Of a stretch of DNA of 21,514 nucleotides, positions 11,645 through 20,036 are shown one piece after another. A program made the position numbers and the translations under genes. The notes under the pieces were generated by a model, which saw only the letters and a program-made list of their open reading frames with translations, was not told where the DNA came from and did no database searches. Origin of the DNA: JBCDJG01 sp038748065. GTDB lineage: Bacteria > Pseudomonadota > Gammaproteobacteria > Pseudomonadales > Halieaceae. The stretch covers positions 1-21,514 of the forward strand of contig JBCDJG010000072.1 in the NCBI GenBank assembly GCA_038748065.1, in the 5' to 3' direction. Each line of letters begins with the position of its first letter. The first letter of the stretch is position 1.

Positions 11645-12894
11645 AGGATAGCCTGAACACCTTGCTGGGCGCCATGATGGCACTGCTGGTGCTGGTGGTT
11701 TTGTTGTATCAGCCGAGTACCCAGGAAGGTGTTTCGCGCCCGAATTCAGAAGACCAGAAAGCCGACGGCCTCGCGGGCCTGCGGCTCTGGACGAGTGACT
11801 CTGGCCTTGCTGTGCACTCATTGCGGCGCGATTACTGGGAGCTACCCGCACTGGAAGGTCTACCGCAGAAGGGCAATATCCTGGTTTCGATAATGCCCTA
11901 TGCCAGGGCCTGGGAGGGTGATGACCTGGAGCAGCTACAGGCCTGGGTTGAGCATGGCAATACCCTGCTGGTGCTGGCGGCCTTGAATGACTCACCGCTG
12001 TGGCTCAGGCAGGCTGATGATGCGCGTTTCATCGATGAGGTTTACGAGCTTACCGGTCTGTACTTTGATGCAGAGCGCGACGAAGAGGGTGAATTCATCC
12101 TGCTCGGTGGTGGACTGGAAGCGGAAACGCTGTTCGCTAACCCGGAGCTGAAGCACCCCCTTATGCGCGGGGTGGATGTTCTTGAAAGTGTCACTCTTGG
12201 AGTGTCCAGCTTTTGGAGCGTGGCCGAACACGACGCGCAGCGCGGCGCAGTGCGCCTCGCCTATAGCGAAGACTTTGGCCTGCCAACGCTGTGGGAGATT
12301 CCGTCTGGCGAAGGTCGCATTCTGTTTAGCGCGAGTGCGAGTCTACTGTCGAACGATCTGTTGAATGAGGGCGGCAACGCCCGCTTTTTTGCCAATGTGG
12401 TGGGCTGGCACCTGGCCGACAAGGGCGCGGTCATTTTTGATGACTATCGGCATGGTCTGAATGAGCTGTATGAACCACAGGATTTCTTTCAGGACTCGCG
12501 CCTCTATTACAGCCTGTGCTTTGTGCTGGGCTTCTGGCTACTGTACCTGCTGGGAACGGGCGGCCGACTATCGACCCCGCGCCCGCCGCCGGAACCGTCA
12601 CACCAGACCGACCTGGTGGTGGCCACCGGGGGCCTGTTTACGCGCAAGCTCGGTGAACAGGGCGCCGGCCGGGTGATGATAGAGCGCTGGCTGCAGCGGC
12701 TGCGTCAGTCAGACGTGCTCTTTGAGGCGGCCGACGGCGCTATTCCATGGCAGCAAATAGCGCACCTCTACCCAGCGCAAGCGGACGCGCTGGCTCATGT
12801 ACGCGATGCCCACAGCCGTTTAAGCCGCGGCGAGAAGGTCTCGCTGCGTCAACTGCACAACACCCTGCTCAAGCTGGAAAGGAGCCAACTATGA
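11641..12894 (+). CDS. DUF4350 membrane protein
   Basis: A 417-residue protein anchored at both ends: transmembrane segments at about 7-23 (TLLGAMMALLVLVVLLY) and 288-307 (LYYSLCFVLGFWLLYLLGT). The region between them, with GNILVSIMPYARAWEGDDLE and GNTLLVLAALNDSPLW, resembles the GATase-like fold of DUF4350 and would be periplasmic. The C-terminal 110 residues are cytoplasmic and helical. Start and stop overlap neighbouring genes by four bases (ATGA both times), so it is translated as part of the operon. Confidence 0.82.
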   Translation: MKDSLNTLLGAMMALLVLVVLLYQPSTQEGVSRPNSEDQKADGLAGLRLWTSDSGLAVHSLRRDYWELPALEGLPQKGNILVSIMPYARAWEGDDLEQLQAWVEHGNTLLVLAALNDSPLWLRQADDARFIDEVYELTGLYFDAERDEEGEFILLGGGLEAETLFANPELKHPLMRGVDVLESVTLGVSSFWSVAEHDAQRGAVRLAYSEDFGLPTLWEIPSGEGRILFSASASLLSNDLLNEGGNARFFANVVGWHLADKGAVIFDDYRHGLNELYEPQDFFQDSRLYYSLCFVLGFWLLYLLGTGGRLSTPRPPPEPSHQTDLVVATGGLFTRKLGEQGAGRVMIERWLQRLRQSDVLFEAADGAIPWQQIAHLYPAQADALAHVRDAHSRLSRGEKVSLRQLHNTLLKLERSQL

Positions 12895-13841
12895 CGGAAG
12901 CGGCGAGGCAGCTCGAGAGCCACCTGCAACAGGAACTCGGCAAGCGGCTGTTTGGTATGGAGCCTGTGATTCACGGCCTTGCTATCGCGATGCTGGCGAA
13001 CGGCCACGTATTGCTGGATGGGCCTCCGGGGCAGGGCAAGACGCGGCTGAGCAAAGCCTTGGCGCTGCTGCTGGGCGGAGAGTTCAAGCGCGTGCAGGGC
13101 ACGGCAGACCTGATGCCCGCAGACATCACAGGCCTGCACATCTATAACAACCAGTCACAGGCTTTTGAGTTCAATCCGGGCCCGATATTTGCCGACGTCT
13201 TGTTGGTAGACGAGATCAATCGCGCCGGGCCCAAAACCCAGTCGGCACTGCTGGAGGCGATGGAAGAGCGGCAGGTGACGATTGATCGAGAACGTCACAG
13301 CCTGTCGGAGGATTTCCTCGTGATTGCCACGCGCAACTCCGAGGAGTTTGAGGGCACCTTTCCCATGCCGGAATCGCAGCTGGATCGCTTTATGCTGTGT
13401 ATTCCAGTCGGCCACCCGGCGCCGGAGACGGAACGGCACATTCTCGGCACCCTCGGCAGCCAGAGCAATCTGCAGCCCGATGAAGCCGAGCTGGACATAG
13501 TGCCGCCGGCCCTGCTCGCGTCCGCTCGCGATGTGCCGGCCCAGGTACACACCTCCGACGAGCTGGTGCAATACGTTGTAGATATCGCAGCTGCGAGCCG
13601 CTTGAGTAGCAATCTCAGCCTTGGCCTGTCCACACGAGGGGCGCTGGCACTGATGCGTGCGGCCCGCGTAGAAGCGGCACTGCGCGGAGGAGACTACGTA
13701 GTGCCCGACGATGTGAAACGCGTCGCACCCTGGGTGGTGGCGCATCGATTGCGACTGACGGCCGAAGCGATAATCGACGGCAGTACCCAGGCTTCGGCGC
13801 TCGACAATCTGATGCAGCAGGTGGCCGTGCCGAAGCAATGA
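12891..13841 (+). CDS. MoxR-family AAA+ ATPase
   Basis: A 316-residue MoxR AAA+ ATPase. Walker A is G44-P-P-G-Q-G-K-T51, Walker B V103-L-L-V-D-E-I-N110, followed by the MoxR hallmark RAGPKTQSALLEAMEERQVT. Sensor 1 is IATRNSEEFEGTFPMPESQLDRF, containing the arginine region. The C-terminal lid (about 210-316) is typical. The usual sensor-1 motif reads ATQNP; here it is ATRNS. MoxR ATPases act as chaperones for vWA or DUF58 partner proteins. The ATG at 12891 is preceded by AAAGGAG (12878-12884) and overlaps the DUF4350 stop. DUF58 follows directly. Confidence 0.94.
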   Translation: MTEAARQLESHLQQELGKRLFGMEPVIHGLAIAMLANGHVLLDGPPGQGKTRLSKALALLLGGEFKRVQGTADLMPADITGLHIYNNQSQAFEFNPGPIFADVLLVDEINRAGPKTQSALLEAMEERQVTIDRERHSLSEDFLVIATRNSEEFEGTFPMPESQLDRFMLCIPVGHPAPETERHILGTLGSQSNLQPDEAELDIVPPALLASARDVPAQVHTSDELVQYVVDIAAASRLSSNLSLGLSTRGALALMRAARVEAALRGGDYVVPDDVKRVAPWVVAHRLRLTAEAIIDGSTQASALDNLMQQVAVPKQ

Positions 13842-15133
13842 TCAGGCTGGCACCACTTAGCCTCGTTCTTCTGGCACTGGTCTCCGTGCTCGGTGTTGTG
13901 CAGCTTTGGCAGCCGCAAGCCGGGCCACCGATCTGGCGCTACCTGGGTTTAATTTACCTGGCTGGCTTGCTCTATGAATGGCTGCGGGTGCGGCGCGTGC
14001 CACTCACGCTGAGCGCAGGGGCACAACGCCAGCTCAGCCTCGGCGTGCCAGAAACCCTGGATCTCATGCTCCACAATGCAGATCTGCGCCCCCGAATGAT
14101 CGAATATGCGCTGGAACTGCCCCCGGAGGTCGACCTTGTCAGTGGGCAGGGCCGTGCGCAGGTAGAGGCGGGTGGGGAGCAGACCTTGCACGCGACCGTG
14201 CTGGGACAGTCCTTGGGTAACTTCGCGCTCTTGCCTGTGCCCTTGCGTGTGCGGGGCAACCTCGGTCTTGCCTGGTGGCCAAAGCGGCTATCGGTGGATA
14301 TGGCCTTGGTGGTAATTCCCGACGCCCGCCGGGTCAGTCTGGCGCCATCATCACGCCACCCGTCCGGCACGGTGCAGTCGGCAGCCGGCCACGCTGTAGA
14401 AATCTATCAGCAGCGGGACTACCAGCCCGGAGATGCGCTGCGAGCGATCAACTGGAAGGCAACAGCTCGCAACCAGAAGCTGATCACAAGGGTTTATAGC
14501 GAAGAGACGCGGCCGAGTATTTTTATAGTACTAGATATTGGCCGTACCAGCTTTACCCGTATCCAGGGTCTGGCACAGTTTGGCCATTACGTGAACCTGG
14601 CTGCCACGTTTGCGGGTGCTGCCATCGCAGCGGGTGAAGACGTCGGCCTGATCGTGGCGGCAGGTGCGCCGCAAGTACTGCTGCCGCCGAGCCGCGGCGA
14701 GAAAGCCATGACTCAGTTCAACCGTGCCCTGCGGCAACTGCGGCCCGCATTGGAAGAAACGGACCTGATGGCGCTTTCGCTGCAGGTCGACCAGGCGGCT
14801 AAAACGCGCAGCCTGATCGTGCTTTGCACGGATCTCTACAATAATCGCATAGAGGGTGATCTCGGGCGCGCCTTGGCGCTGTGGAGCCGCAGGCATCAGC
14901 CGCTGCTGGTAGGACTGGTGGGCGAACAGGTCTATGCGCTATCGCAAGAAGCCGCGCGCAGTGACCGCGAGGCCTACAACAGCCTGGCGGCGGCGGAGTA
15001 CTGTCGTGGCCTTGAGGCCACTGGGCAGGCGGCGCGGCGCAGTGGTGCCCGTGTGGTGATCAGCAGCCCGGGCGAATTGAACCAGGGCGTTATGAGCGAG
15101 TTTCTCAGGCTTCGCGCACAGCGTCGTATCTAG
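13838..15133 (+). CDS. DUF58 protein (vWA-like MoxR partner)
   Basis: A 431-residue protein with two N-terminal transmembrane segments (about 5-24 and 33-49). A beta-rich region follows, then the DUF58 signature RDYQPGDALRAINWKATARN (193-212). This is followed by a vWA-like strand FIVLDIGRTSFT (229-240), whose D-x-G-x-T-S only loosely matches the metal-binding DxSxS motif. DUF58 proteins are the usual partners of MoxR ATPases. Start overlaps moxR by four bases. The 3' end overlaps the convergent SpoIIM-like gene by 29 bp. Confidence 0.9.
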   Translation: MIRLAPLSLVLLALVSVLGVVQLWQPQAGPPIWRYLGLIYLAGLLYEWLRVRRVPLTLSAGAQRQLSLGVPETLDLMLHNADLRPRMIEYALELPPEVDLVSGQGRAQVEAGGEQTLHATVLGQSLGNFALLPVPLRVRGNLGLAWWPKRLSVDMALVVIPDARRVSLAPSSRHPSGTVQSAAGHAVEIYQQRDYQPGDALRAINWKATARNQKLITRVYSEETRPSIFIVLDIGRTSFTRIQGLAQFGHYVNLAATFAGAAIAAGEDVGLIVAAGAPQVLLPPSRGEKAMTQFNRALRQLRPALEETDLMALSLQVDQAAKTRSLIVLCTDLYNNRIEGDLGRALALWSRRHQPLLVGLVGEQVYALSQEAARSDREAYNSLAAAEYCRGLEATGQAARRSGARVVISSPGELNQGVMSEFLRLRAQRRI

Positions 15134-16094
15134 AGCGCCGCTGCGGGTCCCAGCCGGTAATGCACCACAGGAATACCAGCCAGTAGGCGAAGCCCACGGC
15201 AATGCGCAGCCCACGATTGTAGTAGGCATCCGGCGAAACATAGCCCTCGATAATGCCAGCGCCGAACAGAAAGATCACGCACACGAGCATCAGCTTGGTG
15301 CCGCGCTCGGCGGCTCCCTTGAAAGCCTGCCGTCGTGAAAGATCGCCGGGGCGAGCCAGCGCCTCTCCCAGGGAGAAGCCGATTGCACCGGCAAGCACAA
15401 TCACGCTGAGTTCAACCATGCCGTGGGCGATCACAAAGTCGAACAGTCTGCCCGCCATATCGTATTGCGCCGTTACCGCGAAGATGCCGCCTATCATCAA
15501 GCCGTTCAGCCCGATGATATAAATAGTGCCGAGGCCATAGAGCACACCGAGACTCATCGCTGTCAAGGCCACGGCGATGTTATTGGTGAGAATTTCCAGG
15601 GAAAGCACTGAAGATGGCATCACATTCAGCAGGCCATCTGTCCAGAGCTCACCCTGTTCAAGGCCGGCGATCATGCCGCGAGAGGCAAACAGGCTGGCCA
15701 TCTCAGGGAAGGTATCCACCAGCCACCAGCCGGCAAACAGTGCGAGCACGAAGCCCACCCCGATGCTGAATATCTGCCAGCGAAGGCCGTGGGCAATTTG
15801 CGGAACCTCCTGTCTGAGCAGTATCTGCAGATCGCGTAATGTGCCCTTCGGCGGGCTGTATATCACTCGATGCAGCCGTCGATAAACCAGCTCCATGTAG
15901 GCGGTTGTGCGGCTGTTCGGCGCTTCGCGCCTGGCGAGGGAGATGTCCCGCGCAAGCTCCGGATACACTCGCGTCAGCCGCTGCAGCGTCTCCATGGCAA
16001 CGGGCTTCTTGTCTTCCAGGGCCGGTAGCTCACGCTCGATGCGCTGCCAACCCTCGAGCCGCTGTTCCAGCCAGGAGGCGTCGCCATCGCTCAT
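15105..16094 (-). CDS. SpoIIM-like membrane protein (stage II sporulation protein M family)
   Basis: A 329-residue multi-pass protein with a cytoplasmic N-terminal region of about 100 residues (helical, charged) and then about six hydrophobic segments starting at 106-127. The family motif ILTNNIAVALTAMSLGVLYG with TIYIIGLNGLMIGG is present. SpoIIM family proteins occur outside spore formers next to RDD and MoxR genes, where their role is unknown; sporulation is not implied. Its ATG overlaps the RDD stop by four bases. Confidence 0.88.
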   Translation of the reverse strand: MSDGDASWLEQRLEGWQRIERELPALEDKKPVAMETLQRLTRVYPELARDISLARREAPNSRTTAYMELVYRRLHRVIYSPPKGTLRDLQILLRQEVPQIAHGLRWQIFSIGVGFVLALFAGWWLVDTFPEMASLFASRGMIAGLEQGELWTDGLLNVMPSSVLSLEILTNNIAVALTAMSLGVLYGLGTIYIIGLNGLMIGGIFAVTAQYDMAGRLFDFVIAHGMVELSVIVLAGAIGFSLGEALARPGDLSRRQAFKGAAERGTKLMLVCVIFLFGAGIIEGYVSPDAYYNRGLRIAVGFAYWLVFLWCITGWDPQRRSRYDAVREA

Positions 16095-16867
16095 CGGCGA
16101 TCCCCCGGCGCGCTCATCAGATCGCTGAGCTGGTTTTTCAGCGCTGCCGCATCTGTTGCGGGCTTTATACTTTCGTCCAGAGCGGGTATCAGGCGAGTGG
16201 CCAAGGCGTTGCGTTCGGTATCTTGTAAGGCATCCCAGCGATCAAGCAGGTCCTGAGCCAACTCTGCGCGCGCCAAACCGTAACGTTTGATTGCGGCGGG
16301 TTTTACCGGTACGGAGCTCACGTCACCGGCGTCCGCATTGGCTTCGTAAATCAGCACGGTGCCCGCCGCCAGGTCGCCGATACGGACCGAGTTGCGCGTT
16401 GCGACGGTAGCTACCAGGCCGATCGCGTAGGCTGTAGGGAGGCTATCGATGAGCCGCAGTACGTTGCGAATGATGTGCGCCAGCACGCTCGGACTCTCGC
16501 CCTCAAGCGTAACGATGCGGACGCCGGCCAGCCGTTTGCCCGGTGTGGTCCCGCCCATCAGTATCTCGAGTATCGGGTGATAGAGAAAATAGATAACGCC
16601 GGTCGGTAGCAGAATCGCGAAGGTATAGAGCCCTCTCTGTGTATCGCCCTCCTCGGGCAGGCTGATGCCGCCCAGCAGTAACAGGCTGCCCAATGCAAAC
16701 CAGGCGAGCACCAGCAGTATGCGTATGTGCCAGTCCACCACAAAGGCGTAGCTGCGCGCGCCCGGCCCGGCAACGTTCAGACGCATGCCAACGCCGGTGG
16801 CGGTATCGATTTCAAACCTTTCTGTCACCGGCTGGATATTCCTCTCGGCTGTACCTGCATGCTCCAT
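16091..16867 (-). CDS. RDD-family membrane protein
   Basis: A 258-residue RDD protein. The first segment carries ARSYAFVVDWHIRILLVLAW, corresponding to the R...D of the domain, followed by three more hydrophobic segments. ILMGGTTPGKRLAGVRIV (about 101-118) and RIGDLAAGTVLIYE close the domain. The C-terminal 85 residues are cytoplasmic and helical. An in-frame TTG lies one codon upstream; ATG 16867 is used. It forms a two-gene operon with the SpoIIM-like gene and diverges from the NTF2-like gene across 17 bp. Confidence 0.88.
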   Translation of the reverse strand: MEHAGTAERNIQPVTERFEIDTATGVGMRLNVAGPGARSYAFVVDWHIRILLVLAWFALGSLLLLGGISLPEEGDTQRGLYTFAILLPTGVIYFLYHPILEILMGGTTPGKRLAGVRIVTLEGESPSVLAHIIRNVLRLIDSLPTAYAIGLVATVATRNSVRIGDLAAGTVLIYEANADAGDVSSVPVKPAAIKRYGLARAELAQDLLDRWDALQDTERNALATRLIPALDESIKPATDAAALKNQLSDLMSAPGDRR

Positions 16868-16884
16868 CAATATAAGCTGAAACG

Positions 16885-17319
16885 ATGGACCTTGAACAGC
16901 TATTGGCAGAACGGGAAATCACGCGAGGTCTCATTGCCTTTGCGCGAGCGATGGATGAGCGTGACTACGGAACGATGTCGGCTTTGGTCACGCCCGACGT
17001 ACACGCAGATTTCGGTGTCGGCGGGATCGATGGGCGTCAGGCCGTTGTTGATTTCATTGCCTCCTTTCTCGACAACTGCGGTACGACCCAGCACATCCTG
17101 GGCAACATACTTATCGAGATCGATGGCGATACCGCCACCAGCGAGGCCTATGTCTCGGATATGCACTTGAGCAGCGACCCGGCAAGCGATATCAGCTTTC
17201 GCACCCTGGGGAACTATAGCGATACCTGGGTCAAGCAGGACGGGGCCTGGCTGATTGCCAGGCGCATCAAGGATAACCGCGCCGCAGTCGGTTCCATGGA
17301 CGTGTTCGACGCAGACTGA
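16885..17319 (+). CDS. SnoaL/NTF2-like family protein
   Basis: A 144-residue NTF2-fold protein of the SnoaL-like type. LEQLLAEREITRGLIAFARA is the N-terminal helix, MDERDYGTMSALVTPDVHAD the next block, then GRQAVVDFIASFLDNCGTTQ, and the beta-sheet includes HILGNILIEIDGDTATSEAY and SDTWVKQDGAWLIARRIKDN. Members include polyketide cyclases, dehydratases and many of unknown function; the substrate cannot be told. No Shine-Dalgarno sequence precedes the ATG. It is divergent from the RDD gene and likely monocistronic. Confidence 0.86.
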   Translation: MDLEQLLAEREITRGLIAFARAMDERDYGTMSALVTPDVHADFGVGGIDGRQAVVDFIASFLDNCGTTQHILGNILIEIDGDTATSEAYVSDMHLSSDPASDISFRTLGNYSDTWVKQDGAWLIARRIKDNRAAVGSMDVFDAD

Positions 17320-17391
17320 GGCGCGAAAGCCTTCGGAATCCGCCGCCCTCGATCCCGCGTAAATATCAGACTGTAGCTGAGTTGTAGTCCC

Positions 17392-18684
17392 ATGCGACAC
17401 CTGTACTGGTTCCGTTCTGATTTACGCATTGCCGACAATCCCGGCCTGCTAGCTCATGCGCGGGCAGAACAGCTACTGCTGGTCTATCTTTGGCCGCGCC
17501 CGCGACCCTGGTGCAACCTCTCGGGTATCGGTGAGCAGCGCGAGCGTTTTCTGACGGAAAGTCTGCAGGCGCTGCGCGACGAGCTTGCGCCCCTGGGGCA
17601 GAAGCTGTTGATCCTGCATGGTTCGCCGGAGCTGGTGATTCCGCAGCTGGTGGATGAGTACGGCATCACCCGTGTGGGAGCCTCGCGTGCACCCGGATAC
17701 TACGAACGACGGGCGGTTGAGCATCTGCAACGCAAACTCGAGGTGCCCTTTGAGGTGCATCGCGGCGACACGCTGTTCGCAGAAAGCGACCTGCCCTTTC
17801 CCCTGAGCCAGCTACCTGGTCACTTCACGCCCTTCCGTAAAAAGGTAGAGTCGCGCGCCTTTACGCCGCCCATGCCCTCTCCTCGGGAGCTGCCGCCACC
17901 GCCATCGCTGCGCGATGACAAGCTGGCACCTCACGCGGCATCGACACCCATCGCGCTGCCACTGCGGGGCGGAGCCGCCGCCGGGCAACGTCGGGTCCAG
18001 CAGTTTTTGTTCGATCAGCAGAGCATTCTGCACTACAAGCAAACACGGAACTGTCTCGATGGGCTCGACGGCTCCAGCACACTCTCACCCTGGCTGGCGA
18101 CGGGGTGCCTGTCGCCGCGGCAGCTGGCGGCAGACATACAGCGCTTTGAGAGAGAGGTCGATGCGAACGAGTCAACCTACTGGCTTTACTTTGAGCTCTT
18201 ATGGCGGGAGTACTTCCACTGGCGTGCCTTCAAGGACGATGTCAGCCTCTTTCAACTGGGTAAGGCTGCCAGCAACATGTACCGCTGCACCTTCGAGCCG
18301 CGTGCCTTTGCCCGGTGGTGCCAAGGCGACACAAACTTCCCCCTGGTGAACGCCCTCATGCGACAGCTGCTGGCAACCGGCTGGATGAGTAACCGCGGCC
18401 GCCAGATTGCCGCCAGCTGCCTCGTTCATGAGCTGGGCCTTGACTGGCGCTACGGTGCAGCCTTTTTCGAAAAACACTTGATCGACTTTGATGTCGCGAG
18501 CAATTACGGCAACTGGCAATATCTGGCGGGTGTTGGCGCAGACCCCCGCGGCGGCCGCCACTTCGACCTGGAAAAACAGGCCCGCCAGCACGACCCCGAG
18601 GGTGCCTTTACAGCGAAGTGGGGCGGCTTTCGACCGGAGCAACCCGAGTTTGTGACCGATGCAGCAGACTGGCCCATCGGCTGA
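17392..18684 (+). CDS. Cryptochrome/photolyase family protein, DASH type
   Basis: A 430-residue flavoprotein. The N-terminal alpha/beta photolyase domain begins with LYWFRSDLRIADNPGL. The C-terminal FAD-binding region includes TYWLYFELLWREYFHWRAF, GWMSNRGRQIAASCLVHELGLDWR and SNYGNWQYLAGVGADPRGGR (370-389), followed by HFDLEKQARQHDPEG. The last block, NYGNW..AGVG.DPR, is characteristic of cryptochrome-DASH rather than class I CPD photolyase. DASH proteins bind FAD and a folate antenna and repair pyrimidine dimers in single-stranded DNA. The length is short for the group but the landmarks are complete. It is monocistronic and converges on serA. Confidence 0.88.
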   Translation: MRHLYWFRSDLRIADNPGLLAHARAEQLLLVYLWPRPRPWCNLSGIGEQRERFLTESLQALRDELAPLGQKLLILHGSPELVIPQLVDEYGITRVGASRAPGYYERRAVEHLQRKLEVPFEVHRGDTLFAESDLPFPLSQLPGHFTPFRKKVESRAFTPPMPSPRELPPPPSLRDDKLAPHAASTPIALPLRGGAAAGQRRVQQFLFDQQSILHYKQTRNCLDGLDGSSTLSPWLATGCLSPRQLAADIQRFEREVDANESTYWLYFELLWREYFHWRAFKDDVSLFQLGKAASNMYRCTFEPRAFARWCQGDTNFPLVNALMRQLLATGWMSNRGRQIAASCLVHELGLDWRYGAAFFEKHLIDFDVASNYGNWQYLAGVGADPRGGRHFDLEKQARQHDPEGAFTAKWGGFRPEQPEFVTDAADWPIG

Positions 18685-18713
18685 CGAATCGCAGCCGGTA
18701 GCGCCTGTTAATA

Positions 18714-19943
18714 CTAGAACAAGACCCGCGAGCGGATGGTGCCCTCAATACGCGCCAGCTTTTTCAGCGCCTCGTCTGAGTATTCCGCATCGATATCGAT
18801 GACCACGTAGCCAATGTTTTCGTTGGTTTGAAGATACTGGGCTGATACGTTCAGGTGGTCCTCTGAGAACACGCTGTTGATGGCACTCATCACGCCCGGC
18901 ACGTTCTCATGAATGTGCAGCAGGCGATGGCTACCCGCGTGCTCAGGCAGGCTGACCTCGGGAAAGTTCACCGAGGTAATGGTGGTGCCGTTGTCACTGT
19001 AGCGGGCGAGTTTCTCCGCGACCTCCATGCCAATATTTTCCTGCGCTTCGAGCGTTGAGCCGCCGATATGTGGCGTCAGAAAAGTATTGTCAAAGGCGCG
19101 CAACGGCGAGATAAACTCGTCGTCGTTGGAGCGTGGCTCGACCGGGAACACATCAATACCGGCGCCCGCGAGGTGCCCCGTTTCCAGGCTGGTGCTCAGG
19201 GCATCGATATCGACCACGGTGCCGCGTGAGGCGTTGATCAAAACGCTACCGGCTTTCATCTGGGAGAGTTCGCGCTCGCCAATCATGTTTTTGGTCGCGC
19301 CGGTTTCCGGCACATGCAGGCTGACCACGTCGGAGCCTGCGAGTAACTGGCCCAGGCTTGGCACCTGCCGCGCGTTGCCGAGGGGCAGCTTGTTGACCAC
19401 GTCATAGAACTGGACCTGCATCCCCAGCCCTTCCGCCATGATGCCCAGCTGCATGCCGATATTGCCGTAGCCGATGATGCCAAGGCGCTTGCCGCGAATT
19501 TCGAAGGAATTGGCTGCACTTTTCAGCCACTGCCCACGGTGGGCGGCGGCGTTTTTCTCGGCGATGCCGCGCAATAGCAGGATGGATTCTGCGATCACCA
19601 GTTCCGCCACGCTGCGGGTGTTGGAAAAGGGCGCGTTGAAGACCGGAATCCCGCGCCGTGTGGCAGCGGCGAGGTCCACCTGGTTGGTGCCGATGCAGAA
19701 GCAGCCGACGGCGGCCAGCTTCGGCGCATGCTCGAAGATATCTTCGGTCAGCTGCGTGCGCGATCGGATGCCGACAAAGTGCGCCCTCGACACCGCCGTT
19801 TTAAGCTCGTCCAGGGGCAGCGCTTTGGGGTGCTCCTCGATGTTGGTGTAACCCGCCTGCTCCAGCGTGGCCCTTGCAGAGGGATGCACGCCTTCCAACA
19901 GCAGAATACGAATTTTGCTTTTTTGCAGAGATTGCTGAGCCAT
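18714..19943 (-). CDS. serA: D-3-phosphoglycerate dehydrogenase
   Basis: A 409-residue protein, nearly the length of E. coli SerA (410). The NAD-binding motif is G158-Y-G-N-I-G163. The catalytic triad positions are R240 (INASRGTVVD), E269 (FPVEPRS) and H292 (LTPHIGGST). The C-terminal ACT domain (about 338-409) has HRLLHIHENVPGVMSAIN and QYLQTNENIGYVVIDIDAEY and ends TIRSRVLF, so serine feedback is likely. It makes 3-phosphohydroxypyruvate for serine synthesis and, in related enzymes, reduces 2-oxoglutarate to D-2-hydroxyglutarate. The divergent neighbour encodes the enzyme that reoxidises that product. The leader contains a terminator-like hairpin. Confidence 0.97.
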   Translation of the reverse strand: MAQQSLQKSKIRILLLEGVHPSARATLEQAGYTNIEEHPKALPLDELKTAVSRAHFVGIRSRTQLTEDIFEHAPKLAAVGCFCIGTNQVDLAAATRRGIPVFNAPFSNTRSVAELVIAESILLLRGIAEKNAAAHRGQWLKSAANSFEIRGKRLGIIGYGNIGMQLGIMAEGLGMQVQFYDVVNKLPLGNARQVPSLGQLLAGSDVVSLHVPETGATKNMIGERELSQMKAGSVLINASRGTVVDIDALSTSLETGHLAGAGIDVFPVEPRSNDDEFISPLRAFDNTFLTPHIGGSTLEAQENIGMEVAEKLARYSDNGTTITSVNFPEVSLPEHAGSHRLLHIHENVPGVMSAINSVFSEDHLNVSAQYLQTNENIGYVVIDIDAEYSDEALKKLARIEGTIRSRVLF

Positions 19944-19962
19944 GGTCTTTCAGGAGACGGGT

Positions 19963-19994
19963 AAAAAAGGGCGCGTATGGTACCATACGCGCCC
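19963..19994 (-). terminator. Terminator-like palindrome in the serA leader
   Basis: A perfect 26-bp palindrome lies at 19969-19994 (core GTATGGTACCATAC at 19975-19988). Read on the minus strand it forms an 11-bp GC-rich stem with a GTAC loop, followed at once by six T residues (complement of 19963-19968). This is the shape of an intrinsic terminator, yet it lies only about 20 bp before the serA ATG, with no gene upstream on that strand. A second GCGCCC at 20004-20009 could compete for the same arm. It may be an attenuator, an operator for both divergent genes, or both. Confidence 0.6.
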
Positions 19995-20036
19995 CATCGA
20001 AAAGCGCCCTGAAAAAAGATTCCCGGAGGTACCCAG

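Noticed and set aside
13155..13838. 227-codon reverse open frame opposite moxR
   Set aside because: It is antisense to conserved Walker and sensor motifs; its sequence is Arg/His-rich without a family pattern.
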